From Malus domestica (Eukaryota; Streptophyta; Magnoliopsida; Rosales; Rosaceae), in the NCBI RefSeq assembly GCF_042453785.1, contig NC_091677.1:6543501-6607500 (forward strand): a stretch of 64,000 nt of DNA, given 5' to 3'. The notes beneath the pieces are model-generated. The model did no database searches and was not told where the DNA came from. It saw only the letters and a program-made list of their open reading frames with translations. A program made the translations under genes and the position numbers. Below are positions 10,901 through 21,144 of the stretch, one piece after another. Each line of letters begins with the position of its first letter. Positions within the stretch are counted from its first letter, which is position 1.

Positions 10901-13123
10901 ATCGTGTGCGTATATTGCTTAATGATGAATATTAGGTCGTCACCTGTAAACTTGTCCCAGCATAGTTGTTATCTCTGCCATGAAATGCTCTGCCAGTCCC
11001 AGCCTCTCAGTACGATTAACAAGACAAACCCTTGGAAGGTTTTCATCCATGGGGTAGATCGCAGGAACTGTAAATGTATAACAGAGTTGTCTTACTCTTT
11101 GATTTCATGTGGTTAATTAGTCATTTTTTCATAGATGCTAAAATAATCTACTTTATTTGTAAATATGGGGAGGGGTATTCAAACACGAGACTTTGGGTGC
11201 AAGGACAAACGTCTCTTAACCAACTAAGTTACAATCCACTTGCTTGGTTATTTTATGATTTAATGATTTTTTTTGGTACAGTGTATATGAAAAATTCGAC
11301 AATGCTACCAAGTGTACGATAACTTCAATTTTTAAACGTTAGATCTTTATTTTTATATTTTCAGTAACAGTTTAACAGTTGAAAGAATAACATAGCATAC
11401 TCAGACATATCTCATATGTGTGTATATATAGGGCTGATTTGGTATTGTTGTGCTTTGAAAAAAAACTGCTTCTGCTGTACTGTGAGAATAAGCAGCTGTG
11501 AAATAAAGCATCAGAGTGTTTGGTAAACTTTTTTGTAAAAGTACTTTTGAAAAAAAAAAAGCAGTATTATAGTGTTTGATAAACTTTTATGTAAAACAGA
11601 TGTGAAAAAAAACTGGTTTTTCAAAGCTGGGTTTTGCAGCTTTGTGTTTTTGGCTTTTTTTCATCCAAAACTGTGAAAAAAAACTGAAGCTGAATGTTTA
11701 CCAAATATAAAAAAACTCTCAGCTTTTTTTAATAACCACTTTTTTCAGAATCACCTCAGTACCAAATCAGGGTTAAATCTGATGACATTTGTACAGGTGA
11801 CAGCAGACTACGCATCGTAGACCAGCAATCACATCATAGGAAGAAAAAAACAAAACATAAACATTATTTGGAAATTTTGGGCAATAGATGGAGTTGAAAT
11901 GCATGCATGTCCTACGTACCTGAGAACCCGCATTTTTGGACAATAGAATTCAATTTGGACAAAAACTCCTTGCGTCCTGTCTTCATAAAAGCATATGCAA
12001 TAACTGATGGGGATTGGATTAACAGCCCATCTTCCTCACTTTGGCATAATAGTAGAGTCTCATTGAGGTTAATATCATATGCTTCAGCAGGCAAAGCTTC
12101 TAGGTATTGCATGAGTTCTGGTGAATAGTACTGTTGCTGATCACCACTATGCACCAACCTGCTCCAACAAAATCTAGATTAAATACTTAACTACGGTCGA
12201 TTTGATAAATATTTCGACAAAAACTAGATTCAATAAGCTTGAGTAGTGTGGGAGGAGGGAGAAATGCACATGTAATGCGATAGAAAATGAAAACAAAAAT
12301 TAAAAAGAAAATCTACGATAAAATTGTTTTCAGTTTTTAGTTTTTATGTTGTGTATCATTTAATGTGTTTTTCTTCCATGTTCTACCGGCCACCAATCCT
12401 CTATCCTTATTCATCCCTAATTTCTTTCTTGTATTTTCTCATTATTTCTAAATAAATTATAAAAACTAAAAATTATATATACCTATGCATTTGGAATATT
12501 TGTTGTCTCTTTTGGAAGACTTGTTCTACCAACGCTGTTGAACCATGAGAAAAATGAACATGCAGTCCTTTGCTCTCTGCAAGTTCCACCATTGCTGGGA
12601 AAACAATCACAAACCACTCAAGAAAAGAATTATTTTGCTCTTCCAGTAGCTTCTCTGTGGTTGCATGGATGAATGCTAGCCCTAAACAATAAACATAAGA
12701 AAAAATCGTAACAACCAATTATTCCAAATGCATAAACGGGTATTTCCGACAGTAAATTTTTTCGGGGTTTGCGAAATTTGATCATTTACTTTTTTTTTAC
12801 GTACCTTTCTGAATGGCATCATGGCCAACATCCCATGTGGCAAGTGCAACAATGCAAACAAGAGTTGAAGTGAGGGACTCTATGGTTGGAACATGGTCAT
12901 CATCTCCCCAAAAGCCTCGTGTGGTTTGGTGTTGGAGCACCCAGTCCAAGCATCCTTTGAACAAGGGTTCATCTGATCCTCGGTGAGGATTCGAAATCAT
13001 CGACAGCCACGCAATGTCGTAAGGAGAAGGAAGAACAAGAGAAACAAGATCAACATCCGGTGAAAACAATTCTTGTTTAACTTTCATTACCAGATTCTTA
13101 ACCAAAATTTCTTGAGAATCCAT
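7984..13123 (-). CDS. Terpene synthase copy 1, class I, TPS-e/f ((E,E)-geranyllinalool/linalool synthase-like)
   Basis: Exons in coding order: 12805-13123, 12483-12681, 11920-12158, 10944-11067, 10741-10859, 10285-10517, 10041-10159, 9858-9956, 9517-9732, 9237-9366, 8890-9135, 7984-8577. All introns are GT-AG and the frame closes at 878 aa, the usual length of geranyllinalool synthases. SPYDIAW (33-39) marks the N-terminal helical domain. The class II DXDD position reads QLYK (about 313-316), so class II cyclisation should be absent. DDFFD (535-539) and NDIQSYQRE (675-683) bind the Mg-diphosphate. Enzymes of this group ionise GGPP, or GPP in linalool synthases, to acyclic tertiary alcohols. 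I see no transit peptide, which fits a cytosol/ER enzyme. I chose MDSQ as start; an in-frame ATG ten codons upstream (13153) is possible. Intron 3 holds a MITE. A 1.36-kb hAT-like insertion separates ATG and TATA box. Confidence 0.93.
11431..11772. mobile_element. MITE in intron 3 of TPS copy 1
   Basis: It begins GGGCTGATTTGGTATTG and ends TACCAAATCAGGG, an inverted terminal match. The interior is rich in AGCTGCTT and CAGCTT motifs. The copy in TPS copy 3 (50824-51163) has lost its right end. It is absent from intron 3 of copies 2 and 4. Confidence 0.75.
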
Positions 13124-13183
13124 GCGATATTGTGTTTTTAGATACTCACACACTAACAGTACTTAGGTACACACACTTGTTTT

Positions 13184-14138
13184 TAGGGCTGGGTTCGGTT
13201 CTTAACGCTTCGGTTTTTTGCCAAAACCGAAATCGAACCGAAATTCAGTTCAATTTTTTTTCGGTTTTTTTCGGTTCGGTTTTTTCCGGTTCGGTTTCGG
13301 CCCGGTTCGGGTTTTTTATTTATTTTTATTTTTTTTATCCTCCCGTTCTTCGTCTTCTTCAATAGCAAAAAGAATTCTGAATTGCCGAAAAAATTGAATA
13401 CATTCTTCAATCAGTCCTCAAATGCACTTAATGAGATACCTTAAAACAAACATATACAACTGGTTATTGGCAAATTACATCTAAACTAATCAAGAAATTT
13501 AAGTGCACCATCAGGAAACATATGAGATTTAAGCTGCTCATCAGCAATTAAACAACAATCCTTGCATTTCTTAATTTCCAAGTGAATCAAATTACATTCA
13601 AGAAATTTGAATTATGCATTACAGCTGACATCTACCATTTCACCCTTCTACTACCATGCACAATCAAGAAAAGCAAAACAGGTGCAGCATAAAAACCTAT
13701 AAATCGACAAATAAATAAGAGAGATTGGGGATATTTGGTGAAGGGAGGGCTGTTACGGGTTATGGAGAAAAACCCAACAGTAGAAAAACTATTTCATAAA
13801 CCACAAACAGAAAACTCCTAATTTACCAAATTAAAATTAACCAACAACACAACACAAAAACAAAACCAAATTAAAATCAACCAAACGAAAAAAATAAACA
13901 CAACCAAACGAAAAATATAAAACACAACCAAATTTAAATCAACCAAATTAAACACAACCAAACCAAAAAAATAAATCTTTTTTAAATTAATAGTTAAAAT
14001 AAAGAAGAGATTGAACCGATTCGAACTCCTTCTGCCATCCTCCTCTGCTTCCGATTCGAAAGGGGGCGAGGGAAAATTATGATTTGGAAGAAGGAATCCG
14101 CGAGGAGAACAGGAGAAGACTGGAGAGAGATTGATTTG

Positions 14139-14185
<47 letters not shown>

Positions 14186-14541
14186 AGGAAGCAGAGAGAT
14201 AGGAAGAAAGTAGCGGAGGGGAGAGAGAGAGTGTATGAGAAAAGGCAAAAACTGAAATGGAAGAGAGAGTGACGGCTAGGTTTGTAAACTTAAGAAATTT
14301 TATAAAAGCATTACATATTAGAAACCTATAAATATAGTTCGGGTACAATTATGATAACACAGACCCACAGTCAAGTTGTCTTGAAACAGCCATCCCCAAC
14401 CCCTAGGTCAGGGGTTCAAACCCTGGCGCCAACACGTTTTTTAGTATTTATACTTTATATATAAATTTTTTTTTTCGGTTCGGTTCGGTTCGGTTTGGTT
14501 TTCGGTTTTTTTAGGTTTTCGGTTTTTTGAACCCACCCCTA
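13184..14541. mobile_element. hAT-like non-autonomous element in the 5' leader of TPS copy 1
   Basis: The ends are TAGGGCTGGGTTC and GAACCCACCCCTA, a 13-bp inverted repeat with one mismatch, followed inward by CGGTTCGG-type subterminal repeats on both sides. The paralogous leader of copy 3 (52514-52626) lacks it. The 8-bp flanks do not match, and about 30 bp of the copy 3 leader is missing here, so insertion was probably accompanied by a deletion. It contains a (GA)n run and no credible protein. Confidence 0.75.
14143..14182. repeat. (GA)n microsatellite
   Basis: Uninterrupted GA dinucleotide run inside the hAT-like element. Confidence 0.95.
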
Positions 14542-14556
14542 ACATAATTTGTATGG

Positions 14557-14564
14557 TATTTATA
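14557..14564 (-). promoter_or_regulatory. TATA box of TPS copy 1, displaced
   Basis: Minus strand TATAAATA in the context CTCTATAAATACC, conserved in copies 2 and 3. In copy 3 it is about 105 bp upstream of the ATG. Here it is 1434 bp away because of the inserted element. Confidence 0.65.
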
Positions 14565-15970
14565 GAGAGCTACAAGCATACGGAAACTAATTTCCCCTCC
14601 ACCTGTTCTCGGACGATGGTTCGATACAATTGCCGCAGTCATTAGAGTCAAAGTCAACCCATTTGGAACATAGTTCACGAATCACAATTGGCATTCCAAT
14701 AATAGCACCACTCAATTAAAGCAAGTTCAGTTCTAAATTCTGGTTCTCCCTTTTTTTTTTTTTTTTCCTTTCTAGTTCTTAAATTCATGACTGTTACATG
14801 TAGAAATGGTATCATTTTTTTTTTGGGAATTATAACGAAAAGCTCCCGGTACTGTTCACTTTAACGAAAAATAACATTTTTTACACTAAAAAGTAAATCC
14901 TGATACTATTCACTTTACCCTTTATTTTGTCCTTATCGTTAAAACTCAAAATTTTCAAACTATTTTCATTAGTTTCCTTCTTTCTTTTTTTTTTGAACAA
15001 ATTATATTATCTACACTAAGGAAAAATGGAGGTCCAGCCTCACAATGGACTAACAATAATGTAGTTCAAATTCGTCTTTTGCGATAATCGAACTTAAAAC
15101 CTCGTATTTACAAGTGAAGAGAAATACTACTAGATCGTAATACTAAGTGACGAAAGGGTATCAATTTGTTCCACATTAGATTTAGAGATTCGACCAATCA
15201 TGTCATTATCTTCTCTCGCTGGCATATGTCAATTTGTGCGTGTGTGTGGTTATTTATTCAGCTGACAATAATTTAGTCAGGTTACATATACAATATCCAT
15301 ACAGTATTAGTACCTGAGGGAGGGCCTGATAGACATGTATCATGATTATTAATAAAAAGAGGTTTTATCACAAATAGTTGAGGACGAGTTGAACTGATTC
15401 TGCAAAAATGATTGAGGACAGATTAAATTGATTATAGTAATAAAGGATACAAAATGATTTTGCATATAATTTCAAAACTGATTCTGTAGAAATAATCGAT
15501 GATGAGTTGAGATTAGGGCACATATTGATTTTGTTGGAACTGTGAGGGTTGAGTTGTATTAACAACCCTAAAATCTTAGGGGTATGACTGATATTTTAAA
15601 ACATTGTTTCCATGTTATTGCGTTGTGCTTTAGTTGTTTTTGTGTTTTTGCCTCTCCTTGGCATGTTTAAAAACTAGTGGAGTTCCTTGAAATATAATAA
15701 AAGTTTTTTTCTCTAGATATAAAGCTCTTTTTTTTAAATAGGATATGTTACTTTTATCCAGCTGTGAGGTTCGTGTAAAAAACTAAAAATTTCAGTGATA
15801 TGTAATTACTAAATTGCCATGTCTTTTTATTTTGCTAAGTTTGGATGAGAGGGTTAGAATAATAATTTCATGGAGTTTTGATTGATAAACATAATTTTAT
15901 TAGTAGGTTGTTTAGATTTACGTTAGAAAATTAATAAAGGTTAAAGAACCCGGACCCATCCACAAATTTT
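14565..15970. other. TPS copy 1 upstream region, shared with copy 3
   Basis: This stretch matches 52627-54033 nearly throughout and contains one MITE. I see no protein-coding gene. The region directly above the TATA box is the likely proximal promoter, but I could not assign specific factor sites. Confidence 0.6.
14825..14978. mobile_element. MITE of the GGGAACTTTAACG family
   Basis: Starts GGGAATTATAACGAAAAGC and ends CATTAGTTTCCTT. The paralogous copy is at 52886-53039, so it was present before the block duplication. Confidence 0.85.
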
Positions 15971-16103
15971 TTGGCGTTATCTTTTTTCTCGGTCCATCTT
16001 GCGAAACCTCTTCCTCTCCTCCCTCATTTTATCCGTCCTTGCTCTTTACCAATCCAACCTTCATCACAGAGATCACCTGTGATCTGGAAACTGATCGAAG
16101 AAA

Positions 16104-16243
16104 ATGTTCGATTTGGTTGCTGGGTTTTTAAAGTTGGTTGTTTTTCTTATTCTGGGAGCCGATAGAAGAAGCAATGTTCAAGCTGGTTTTGGGAAAGCTA
16201 CGCAGGAGGCCAATCCCCTGCCCACGATTCTCACGATGTATGA
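16104..16243 (+). pseudogene. Possible first exon of an unrecognised small gene, interrupted by copia
   Basis: ATG at 16104 opens MFDLVAGFLKLVVFLILGAD with a hydrophobic segment (about residues 6-18), followed by RRSNVQAGFGKATQ. A GTATGA that could act as a splice donor occurs just after the frame, and the young copia element is inserted right there. The paralogous form at 54167 is uninterrupted. CT-rich sequence precedes the ATG like a 5' leader. I do not recognise the protein, and the coding status is uncertain. Confidence 0.3.
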
Positions 16244-16414
16244 TGTAGAAAAAGAATATGTGGATGAAATGTATATTTCATTAATACGTGAATACCAATA
16301 TATACAATCACATTCCTTGCACACCAAGGTATTAACCCTACAAGTTAGGGATACAAATTAGGAATACAAATATAATTAGGATTACAATCAACTAATACTT
16401 CTATTTGTCTAACA
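16244..16414 (-). repeat. 3' LTR of the young copia element
   Basis: 171 bp, TG...CA ends. It differs from the other LTR only near its start (GAAATG versus GAAAAG). Confidence 0.95.
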
Positions 16415-16425
16415 CTCCCCCTCAA
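16415..16425 (-). other. Polypurine tract
   Basis: Minus strand GAGGGGGAG immediately before the 3' LTR, the expected primer site for plus-strand DNA synthesis. Confidence 0.85.
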
Positions 16426-19400
16426 GTTGGAGAGTGGATGTCAAGAACTCCCAACTTGCGTAACATAGTCGAAAACTTGTCCTTCCCGAGAGGCTTGGTG
16501 AACAAATCTGCCAATTGGTGCGCCGTACCCACAAACTTGGTTGCTATAGTTCCATCTGCAATCTTATCTCGTATAAAGTGACAATCCATCTCAATATGAC
16601 GAGTTCGTTCATGAAAAACAGGATTAACTGCTATATGTAACGCTGCTTGATTATCGCAAAACAAGACGGAAGGACTTCCTAAAGGAATGTTCAAATCCTT
16701 CAACAAAAAACGAAGCCAAATTAACTCACAACAAGCACCTGCCATAGCCCTGTATTCTGCCTCAGCTGAAGAAAGTGAAACAGTTTTCTGACGCTTTGTC
16801 CGCCACGAAATCAAAGAATTTCCCAAGAATACACAATACCCAGTAGTCGAACGGCGAGTGATAGGACAACCTGCCCAATCAGAGTCACAGAAAGCAGCTA
16901 ATTTGGTTTGATTGTCAGAACTAAATAATAAGCCTTGACCTGGAGTAGACTTCAAATAATGAACAACACGAAGTGCAGCATCCATATGAGGTATACGTGG
17001 CTCGTGCATAAACCGACTCAAAACATGCACGGAATAAGTGATATCCGGCCGAGTTATAGTAAGGTAGATTAGCCGTCCTATTAAACGCCGATACTTTTCA
17101 GGATCTTTGAGAAGTTCTCCTTTATCAGATAATTTAGTATCATCCATAGGAAAAGCGATGGGCCGTGCTCCCAGAAAACCATAATCCTTGAGAATCTCTA
17201 ATGCATACTTACGCTGTGAAATATAAATCCCACGTTGGGATCGAGAAACCTCAATACCCAAAAAATATTTTAAATCACCAAGGTCTTTTATCCGAAAATG
17301 GTCACGGAGAAAAGATTTCAAAGCATTGATGGCACTGACGTCGTTGCCTGTAATCACAATATCATCCACATAAATGAGTAAGGCTGTGAAGGAATTACCG
17401 GACTTTCTGGTGAACAGTGAATAATCAGCTTTGGACTGTTGAAAACCAGCAGAAAGAATGGCACTAGTGAACTTGGCAAACCATTGGCGAGAAGCTTGCT
17501 TGAGACCGTAAAGAGATTTGTGAAGGCGACACACAAGATTCTCCCCCTGTCGCCGAAGACCAGGAGGAGGAGACATATAAATTTCCTCATGTAAATCACC
17601 ATGCAAGAAAGCATTATTAACATCGAGCTGATGAAGAGACCAAGACTGACTAGCAGCAAGGGCAAGAAAACAACGTACTGTAATCATCTTAGCAGTAGGA
17701 GAAAATGTGTCATGATAATCAATACCAGCAACTTGAGTGAAGCCCTTAGCAACCAAGCGAGCTTTATAACGCTCTATGGAACCGTCAGAGTTATGCTTCA
17801 GTTTGTACACCCACTTACAAGCAATAGGAACTTTGCCAGGAGGCAAGGGAGTCAATGTCCAAGTACCATTGGCATGTAAAGCCTCAAGTTCATCAGCCAT
17901 GGCCCGACGCCAATTATGATCACGAGCAGCCTCTGCAAAAGAAGATGGCTCCAAACTCCGACTGACGGAGTAAATATATGAAAGATGGGGTGGAGAGATG
18001 CGGTGGTAAGAAATAAAGTTACAAAGAGGAAATCGCGTACCTTTGACAGAACCGGGCTGCGAAGTCGACGAATGGTGTGGAGGCAGAATCACCTGCGAGC
18101 AAACATAGTCCTTTAAATATTGGGGAGGGTTGTGGGTGCGGGAAGAAGTGCGGGTAGAAGGATTGGCAGTGGGTAGTGACTGAGGAGGGGGGACCGTGAG
18201 GGTGGGGGAAGGAGTGGGGTTGTCGGTGGAATAGGGAATAGGTGGGGCCGGTTGGGAAAGGGTATTAGTGGGGGACGGGAAATGTGAGATGGAAATGGGG
18301 TGGGGTGGAGAGGTGGTATCTGGAATAGGGGACGGATGGATAGGTGATGTGGCAGGTGAGGGAGGAGAGAAAGGACACGTGGGTCGGGGAGAGGGTGGGT
18401 AAGAAATATCTTGGGAAAGTGGAAAAGACAGAGGAGGGGTGATGGGTGGTGTAGGTGGGGGCGTGGCAGCAAAAGGAAAAGTGTTTTCATGAAAAATTAC
18501 ATCGCGACTGGTGAAGGTGCGGTGGGTTTCTAAGTCATATAATTTGTAAGCTTTTTGACCATGAGGATAACCAATGAAGGTGCATCGATGGGCCCGAGGG
18601 GAAAATTTAGTGGTAGGGTTGATGGAAGTGGCATAAGCGAGACAACCGAAGACACGGAAGTGGTCATAGGATGGGGGTTTAGTATGGAGGACCTCAAAAG
18701 GAGATTTATTATGCAAAAGTCGAGTAGGGAGACGATTGATGGTATAGGCAGCGGTAAGGACACATTCACCCCAAAATTTGAGTGGAAGATGGGATTGAAA
18801 TCGAAGGGCGCGAGCGGTTTCAAGAAGGTGCCTATGTTTGCGTTCAACAACGCCATTTTGTTGGGGGGTGTAGACACATGAAGTTTGAAAAAGAACCCCA
18901 TTATTAGAAAAAAAATTGCGAAGAGAAATAAATTCTCCGCCATTATCGGTACGAATGCTTTGAACCTTTGTATGAAATTGGGTTTGAACATATGCAAAAA
19001 ATTGTTTGATGATGGGTTGAGTATCATATTTATGTTGCATGAGAAAGACCCACGTAAAGCGGGAAAAATCATCCACAATAGTAAAAAAATAATGAGCGCC
19101 AGTAAGGGAAGATTGACGATTCGGACCCCAAATATCACAATGAATTAAAGCAAAAGGAAAAGTTGTTGAAATTGAACTTAAACCAAAAGGTTGACGGGTT
19201 TGTTTGGCCAGAGGACAAACATCACAAACATGACTAGAATCTAAGGGACAATTAAGGAAAGTAGATGCTAGAACTTGCAGACTGCGAGAAGAAAGGTGAC
19301 CAAGACGCCGATGCCATAAGGGAGAAGGTATAGTGATGATGTTGCATAGAGGTTGACGGGTGGGGAGAGAGGATGCAAGGGCCACAAGGTAATAAAGGTC

Positions 19401-19745
19401 GCCACGTCGCTTACCCACACCAATCGTCGCCTTCGAAACCAAGTCCTGCAAAACACACCAAGAAGGAAAAAAGGTTATGGAACACGATAAACCATCTGTA
19501 AGCTTACCAACCGATAAAAGGTCCACTTTAAAATTAGGGACACATAAAACATCGTCCAAATCAATCGAGGAATTTAAACGAATAGTTCCAGTTAAAGTAA
19601 TGGGAGTGGTGGCACCACTAGGCAGAGAAACGGGTGGCAAGTGCGACGTAGAAGTATTAACCAAACACGAAGCAGAAGAAGTGATATGATTCGTGGCGCC
19701 GCTGTCAATGATCCATTGACCATGACAAGAAGTCACGGGTAACAA
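16422..19745 (-). CDS. copia pol: protease, integrase, reverse transcriptase, RNase H
   Basis: 1107 residues from the first Met. The frame is already open from 19781, just after an amber stop. Domains in order: aspartic protease WIIDSGATNH (about 11-20); GAG-pre-integrase WHRRLGHL; integrase with HCDIWGP, RTDNGGEF and QQNGVVERKH supplying the D, D and E residues; a Pro-rich linker; reverse transcriptase with WVYKLK, QLDVNNAFLHGDL and YVDD (about 790); RNase H with CDSDWAG, SSAEAEYRA and DNQAA. It ends at the polypurine tract. No stop or frameshift is seen inside, consistent with recent insertion. It acts in reverse transcription and integration inside virus-like particles. Confidence 0.96.
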   Translation of the reverse strand: MLPVTSCHGQWIIDSGATNHITSSASCLVNTSTSHLPPVSLPSGATTPITLTGTIRLNSSIDLDDVLCVPNFKVDLLSVGKLTDGLSCSITFFPSWCVLQDLVSKATIGVGKRRGDLYYLVALASSLPTRQPLCNIITIPSPLWHRRLGHLSSRSLQVLASTFLNCPLDSSHVCDVCPLAKQTRQPFGLSSISTTFPFALIHCDIWGPNRQSSLTGAHYFFTIVDDFSRFTWVFLMQHKYDTQPIIKQFFAYVQTQFHTKVQSIRTDNGGEFISLRNFFSNNGVLFQTSCVYTPQQNGVVERKHRHLLETARALRFQSHLPLKFWGECVLTAAYTINRLPTRLLHNKSPFEVLHTKPPSYDHFRVFGCLAYATSINPTTKFSPRAHRCTFIGYPHGQKAYKLYDLETHRTFTSRDVIFHENTFPFAATPPPTPPITPPLSFPLSQDISYPPSPRPTCPFSPPSPATSPIHPSPIPDTTSPPHPISISHFPSPTNTLSQPAPPIPYSTDNPTPSPTLTVPPPQSLPTANPSTRTSSRTHNPPQYLKDYVCSQVILPPHHSSTSQPGSVKGTRFPLCNFISYHRISPPHLSYIYSVSRSLEPSSFAEAARDHNWRRAMADELEALHANGTWTLTPLPPGKVPIACKWVYKLKHNSDGSIERYKARLVAKGFTQVAGIDYHDTFSPTAKMITVRCFLALAASQSWSLHQLDVNNAFLHGDLHEEIYMSPPPGLRRQGENLVCRLHKSLYGLKQASRQWFAKFTSAILSAGFQQSKADYSLFTRKSGNSFTALLIYVDDIVITGNDVSAINALKSFLRDHFRIKDLGDLKYFLGIEVSRSQRGIYISQRKYALEILKDYGFLGARPIAFPMDDTKLSDKGELLKDPEKYRRLIGRLIYLTITRPDITYSVHVLSRFMHEPRIPHMDAALRVVHYLKSTPGQGLLFSSDNQTKLAAFCDSDWAGCPITRRSTTGYCVFLGNSLISWRTKRQKTVSLSSAEAEYRAMAGACCELIWLRFLLKDLNIPLGSPSVLFCDNQAALHIAVNPVFHERTRHIEMDCHFIRDKIADGTIATKFVGTAHQLADLFTKPLGKDKFSTMLRKLGVLDIHSPT

Positions 19746-20183
19746 ACCTTGGGCAAAATCAGTACTGGTAACGGCATGGGCCTAAGGAGGAGGTGGCGAG
19801 GTGTCATTGAGAGCGGCAAGAAGGCGGGAATGTTGCTCAGCAGAAAGATTAGGCATGGCAACCTGCAATTCATGCAGAGTGGGCTGACTGTTCACATGAT
19901 GGGCGGATGGGCCAGGTTGTGATGGGCCGCTGGGGCCTAAGGGGGACCGAGAAGCACCATTAGTGCTGCGGGCAGAAGAGGCAGTGACGCTGCTACGGCC
20001 AGAAGAAGCAGATCCACTGCTGCGCGCAGAACCAGTAGAAGTCGAATGGCGGCGATGTGGTCTCCACGGCTGACCATGAAGGGGATGGCCAACGGGATAC
20101 CCATGCAGTTTATGGCAAGTGTCACGGGTGTGGAAGTCATAATCACAATAGGTGCAATGGAGAGGGGGTTGGTCGGACGAAGA

Positions 20184-20888
20184 TCAAGAAGAGTTCCGTA
20201 CAACCATGGCAGCGGGGGGGTCGGCAGGACGTGAAGAACCTATGGCGCGCTGCTTTTCAGCCTGAGAAACAGATAAACAGGCCTGGCGGACAGTGGGCAA
20301 AGGGTTCATCAAAAGAATTTGGTCCCAGACGGCGGCAAACGAATCGTTAAGACCCATAAGAAATTGCATCAGGTGCTGACGATCATGTTTGGTGCCACAA
20401 GAACAAGAACATGCATCACTATAGGAGGCGAGCTCGTCCCAAAGCCCTTTCAGGCCAGTGAAGTACGCAGAGACAGAGGAGGACCCTTGGGAGATGGTGG
20501 CAATTTCACAATTCAGATGGAAGATACGGGGAGCGTTGCTCTGGGAGAAACGCTCACACAGGTCATCCCAAACAGCCTTGGCAGTAGTGGAAAAAAGAAC
20601 CGAGTCGGCAAGATCAGGCTCTAGGGAAGAAAGGATCCAGGAAAGGATCATATCGTTGCAGCGCCTCCAGGAAGCATGAGCATCAGGGTCCTGGGAAGCA
20701 GAAGGTTCTTCAATGTCTCCCGTAATAAAACCAAGTTTATTCTTGGCGCTTAAGGAGATGTGCATCCCGCGTGCCCAGGTCGTGTAGTTATCTCCGTTTA
20801 ACCTCTTGGAGACAAGAACAAGATTGGGATGGTCGGAATGGTGAAGATAAAACGGGTTAGTGCTACCATCAGAAGAAGAGTCTCCCAT
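20184..20888 (-). CDS. copia gag
   Basis: 234 residues, starting MGDSSSDGSTNPFYLHHSDH, with the retrotransposon Gag features NYTTWARGMHISL and FLMGLNDSFAAVWDQILLM. The frame stops at TGA and then continues in the same frame to a CX2CX4HX4C zinc knuckle (CTYCDYDFHTRDTC, about 20110-20155), a Ser-rich linker, a second stop (TAG 19782-19784) and pol. Without the two stops it would be one Gag-Pol polyprotein. Gag forms the particle and binds the RNA. Confidence 0.93.
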   Translation of the reverse strand: MGDSSSDGSTNPFYLHHSDHPNLVLVSKRLNGDNYTTWARGMHISLSAKNKLGFITGDIEEPSASQDPDAHASWRRCNDMILSWILSSLEPDLADSVLFSTTAKAVWDDLCERFSQSNAPRIFHLNCEIATISQGSSSVSAYFTGLKGLWDELASYSDACSCSCGTKHDRQHLMQFLMGLNDSFAAVWDQILLMNPLPTVRQACLSVSQAEKQRAIGSSRPADPPAAMVVRNSS

Positions 20889-20955
20889 GGTGAAAGAAAG
20901 AAACGACAGAGATGGCTGCCAAAAAAAAATTTGAAAAAGCTAGGGTTTAAAACCT

Positions 20956-20968
20956 GCTCTGTATACCA
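20956..20968 (-). other. Primer-binding site (initiator Met tRNA type)
   Basis: Minus strand TGGTATACAGAGC directly next to the 5' LTR. The common plant copia site is TGGTATCAGAGC; here one extra base lies in the middle. Confidence 0.75.
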
Positions 20969-21139
20969 TGTAGAAAAAGAATATGTGGATGAAAAGTATA
21001 TTTCATTAATACGTGAATACCAATATATACAATCACATTCCTTGCACACCAAGGTATTAACCCTACAAGTTAGGGATACAAATTAGGAATACAAATATAA
21101 TTAGGATTACAATCAACTAATACTTCTATTTGTCTAACA
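20969..21139 (-). repeat. 5' LTR of the young copia element
   Basis: 171 bp, the pair of 16244-16414, followed by the TATGA target duplication. Confidence 0.95.
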
Positions 21140-21144
21140 TATGA

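Larger units (their letters stand above)
16244..21139 (-). mobile_element. Young, nearly complete Ty1/copia retrotransposon
   Basis: It has two 171-bp LTRs (16244-16414 and 20969-21139) starting TG and ending CA that differ at one position, and a 5-bp target duplication TATGA (16239-16243 and 21140-21144). The primer-binding-like TGGTATACAGAGC lies at 20956-20968, and the polypurine tract GAGGGGGAG abuts the other LTR. Gag and pol lie in the order of copia elements (protease, integrase, reverse transcriptase, RNase H). The unoccupied site is preserved at about 54302-54306. Gag and pol share one frame broken by TGA at 20184-20186 and TAG at 19782-19784. Confidence 0.97.

Noticed and set aside
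13818..14348. 176-codon frame on the minus strand
   Set aside because: Made mostly of the (GA)n run translated as Ser-Leu repeats and low-complexity AT-rich sequence inside a hAT-like element; no domain.
14393..14440. tRNA-like 3' half (GGTTCAAACCC arm)
   Set aside because: No matching acceptor stem, D arm or anticodon arm upstream; probably a SINE-like remnant or chance.
18113..18490. 125-codon frame overlapping copia pol
   Set aside because: Shadow of the Pro-rich linker of pol in another frame.
18530..19138. 202-codon frame overlapping copia integrase
   Set aside because: Shadow frame; integrase motifs are all in the overlapping pol frame.
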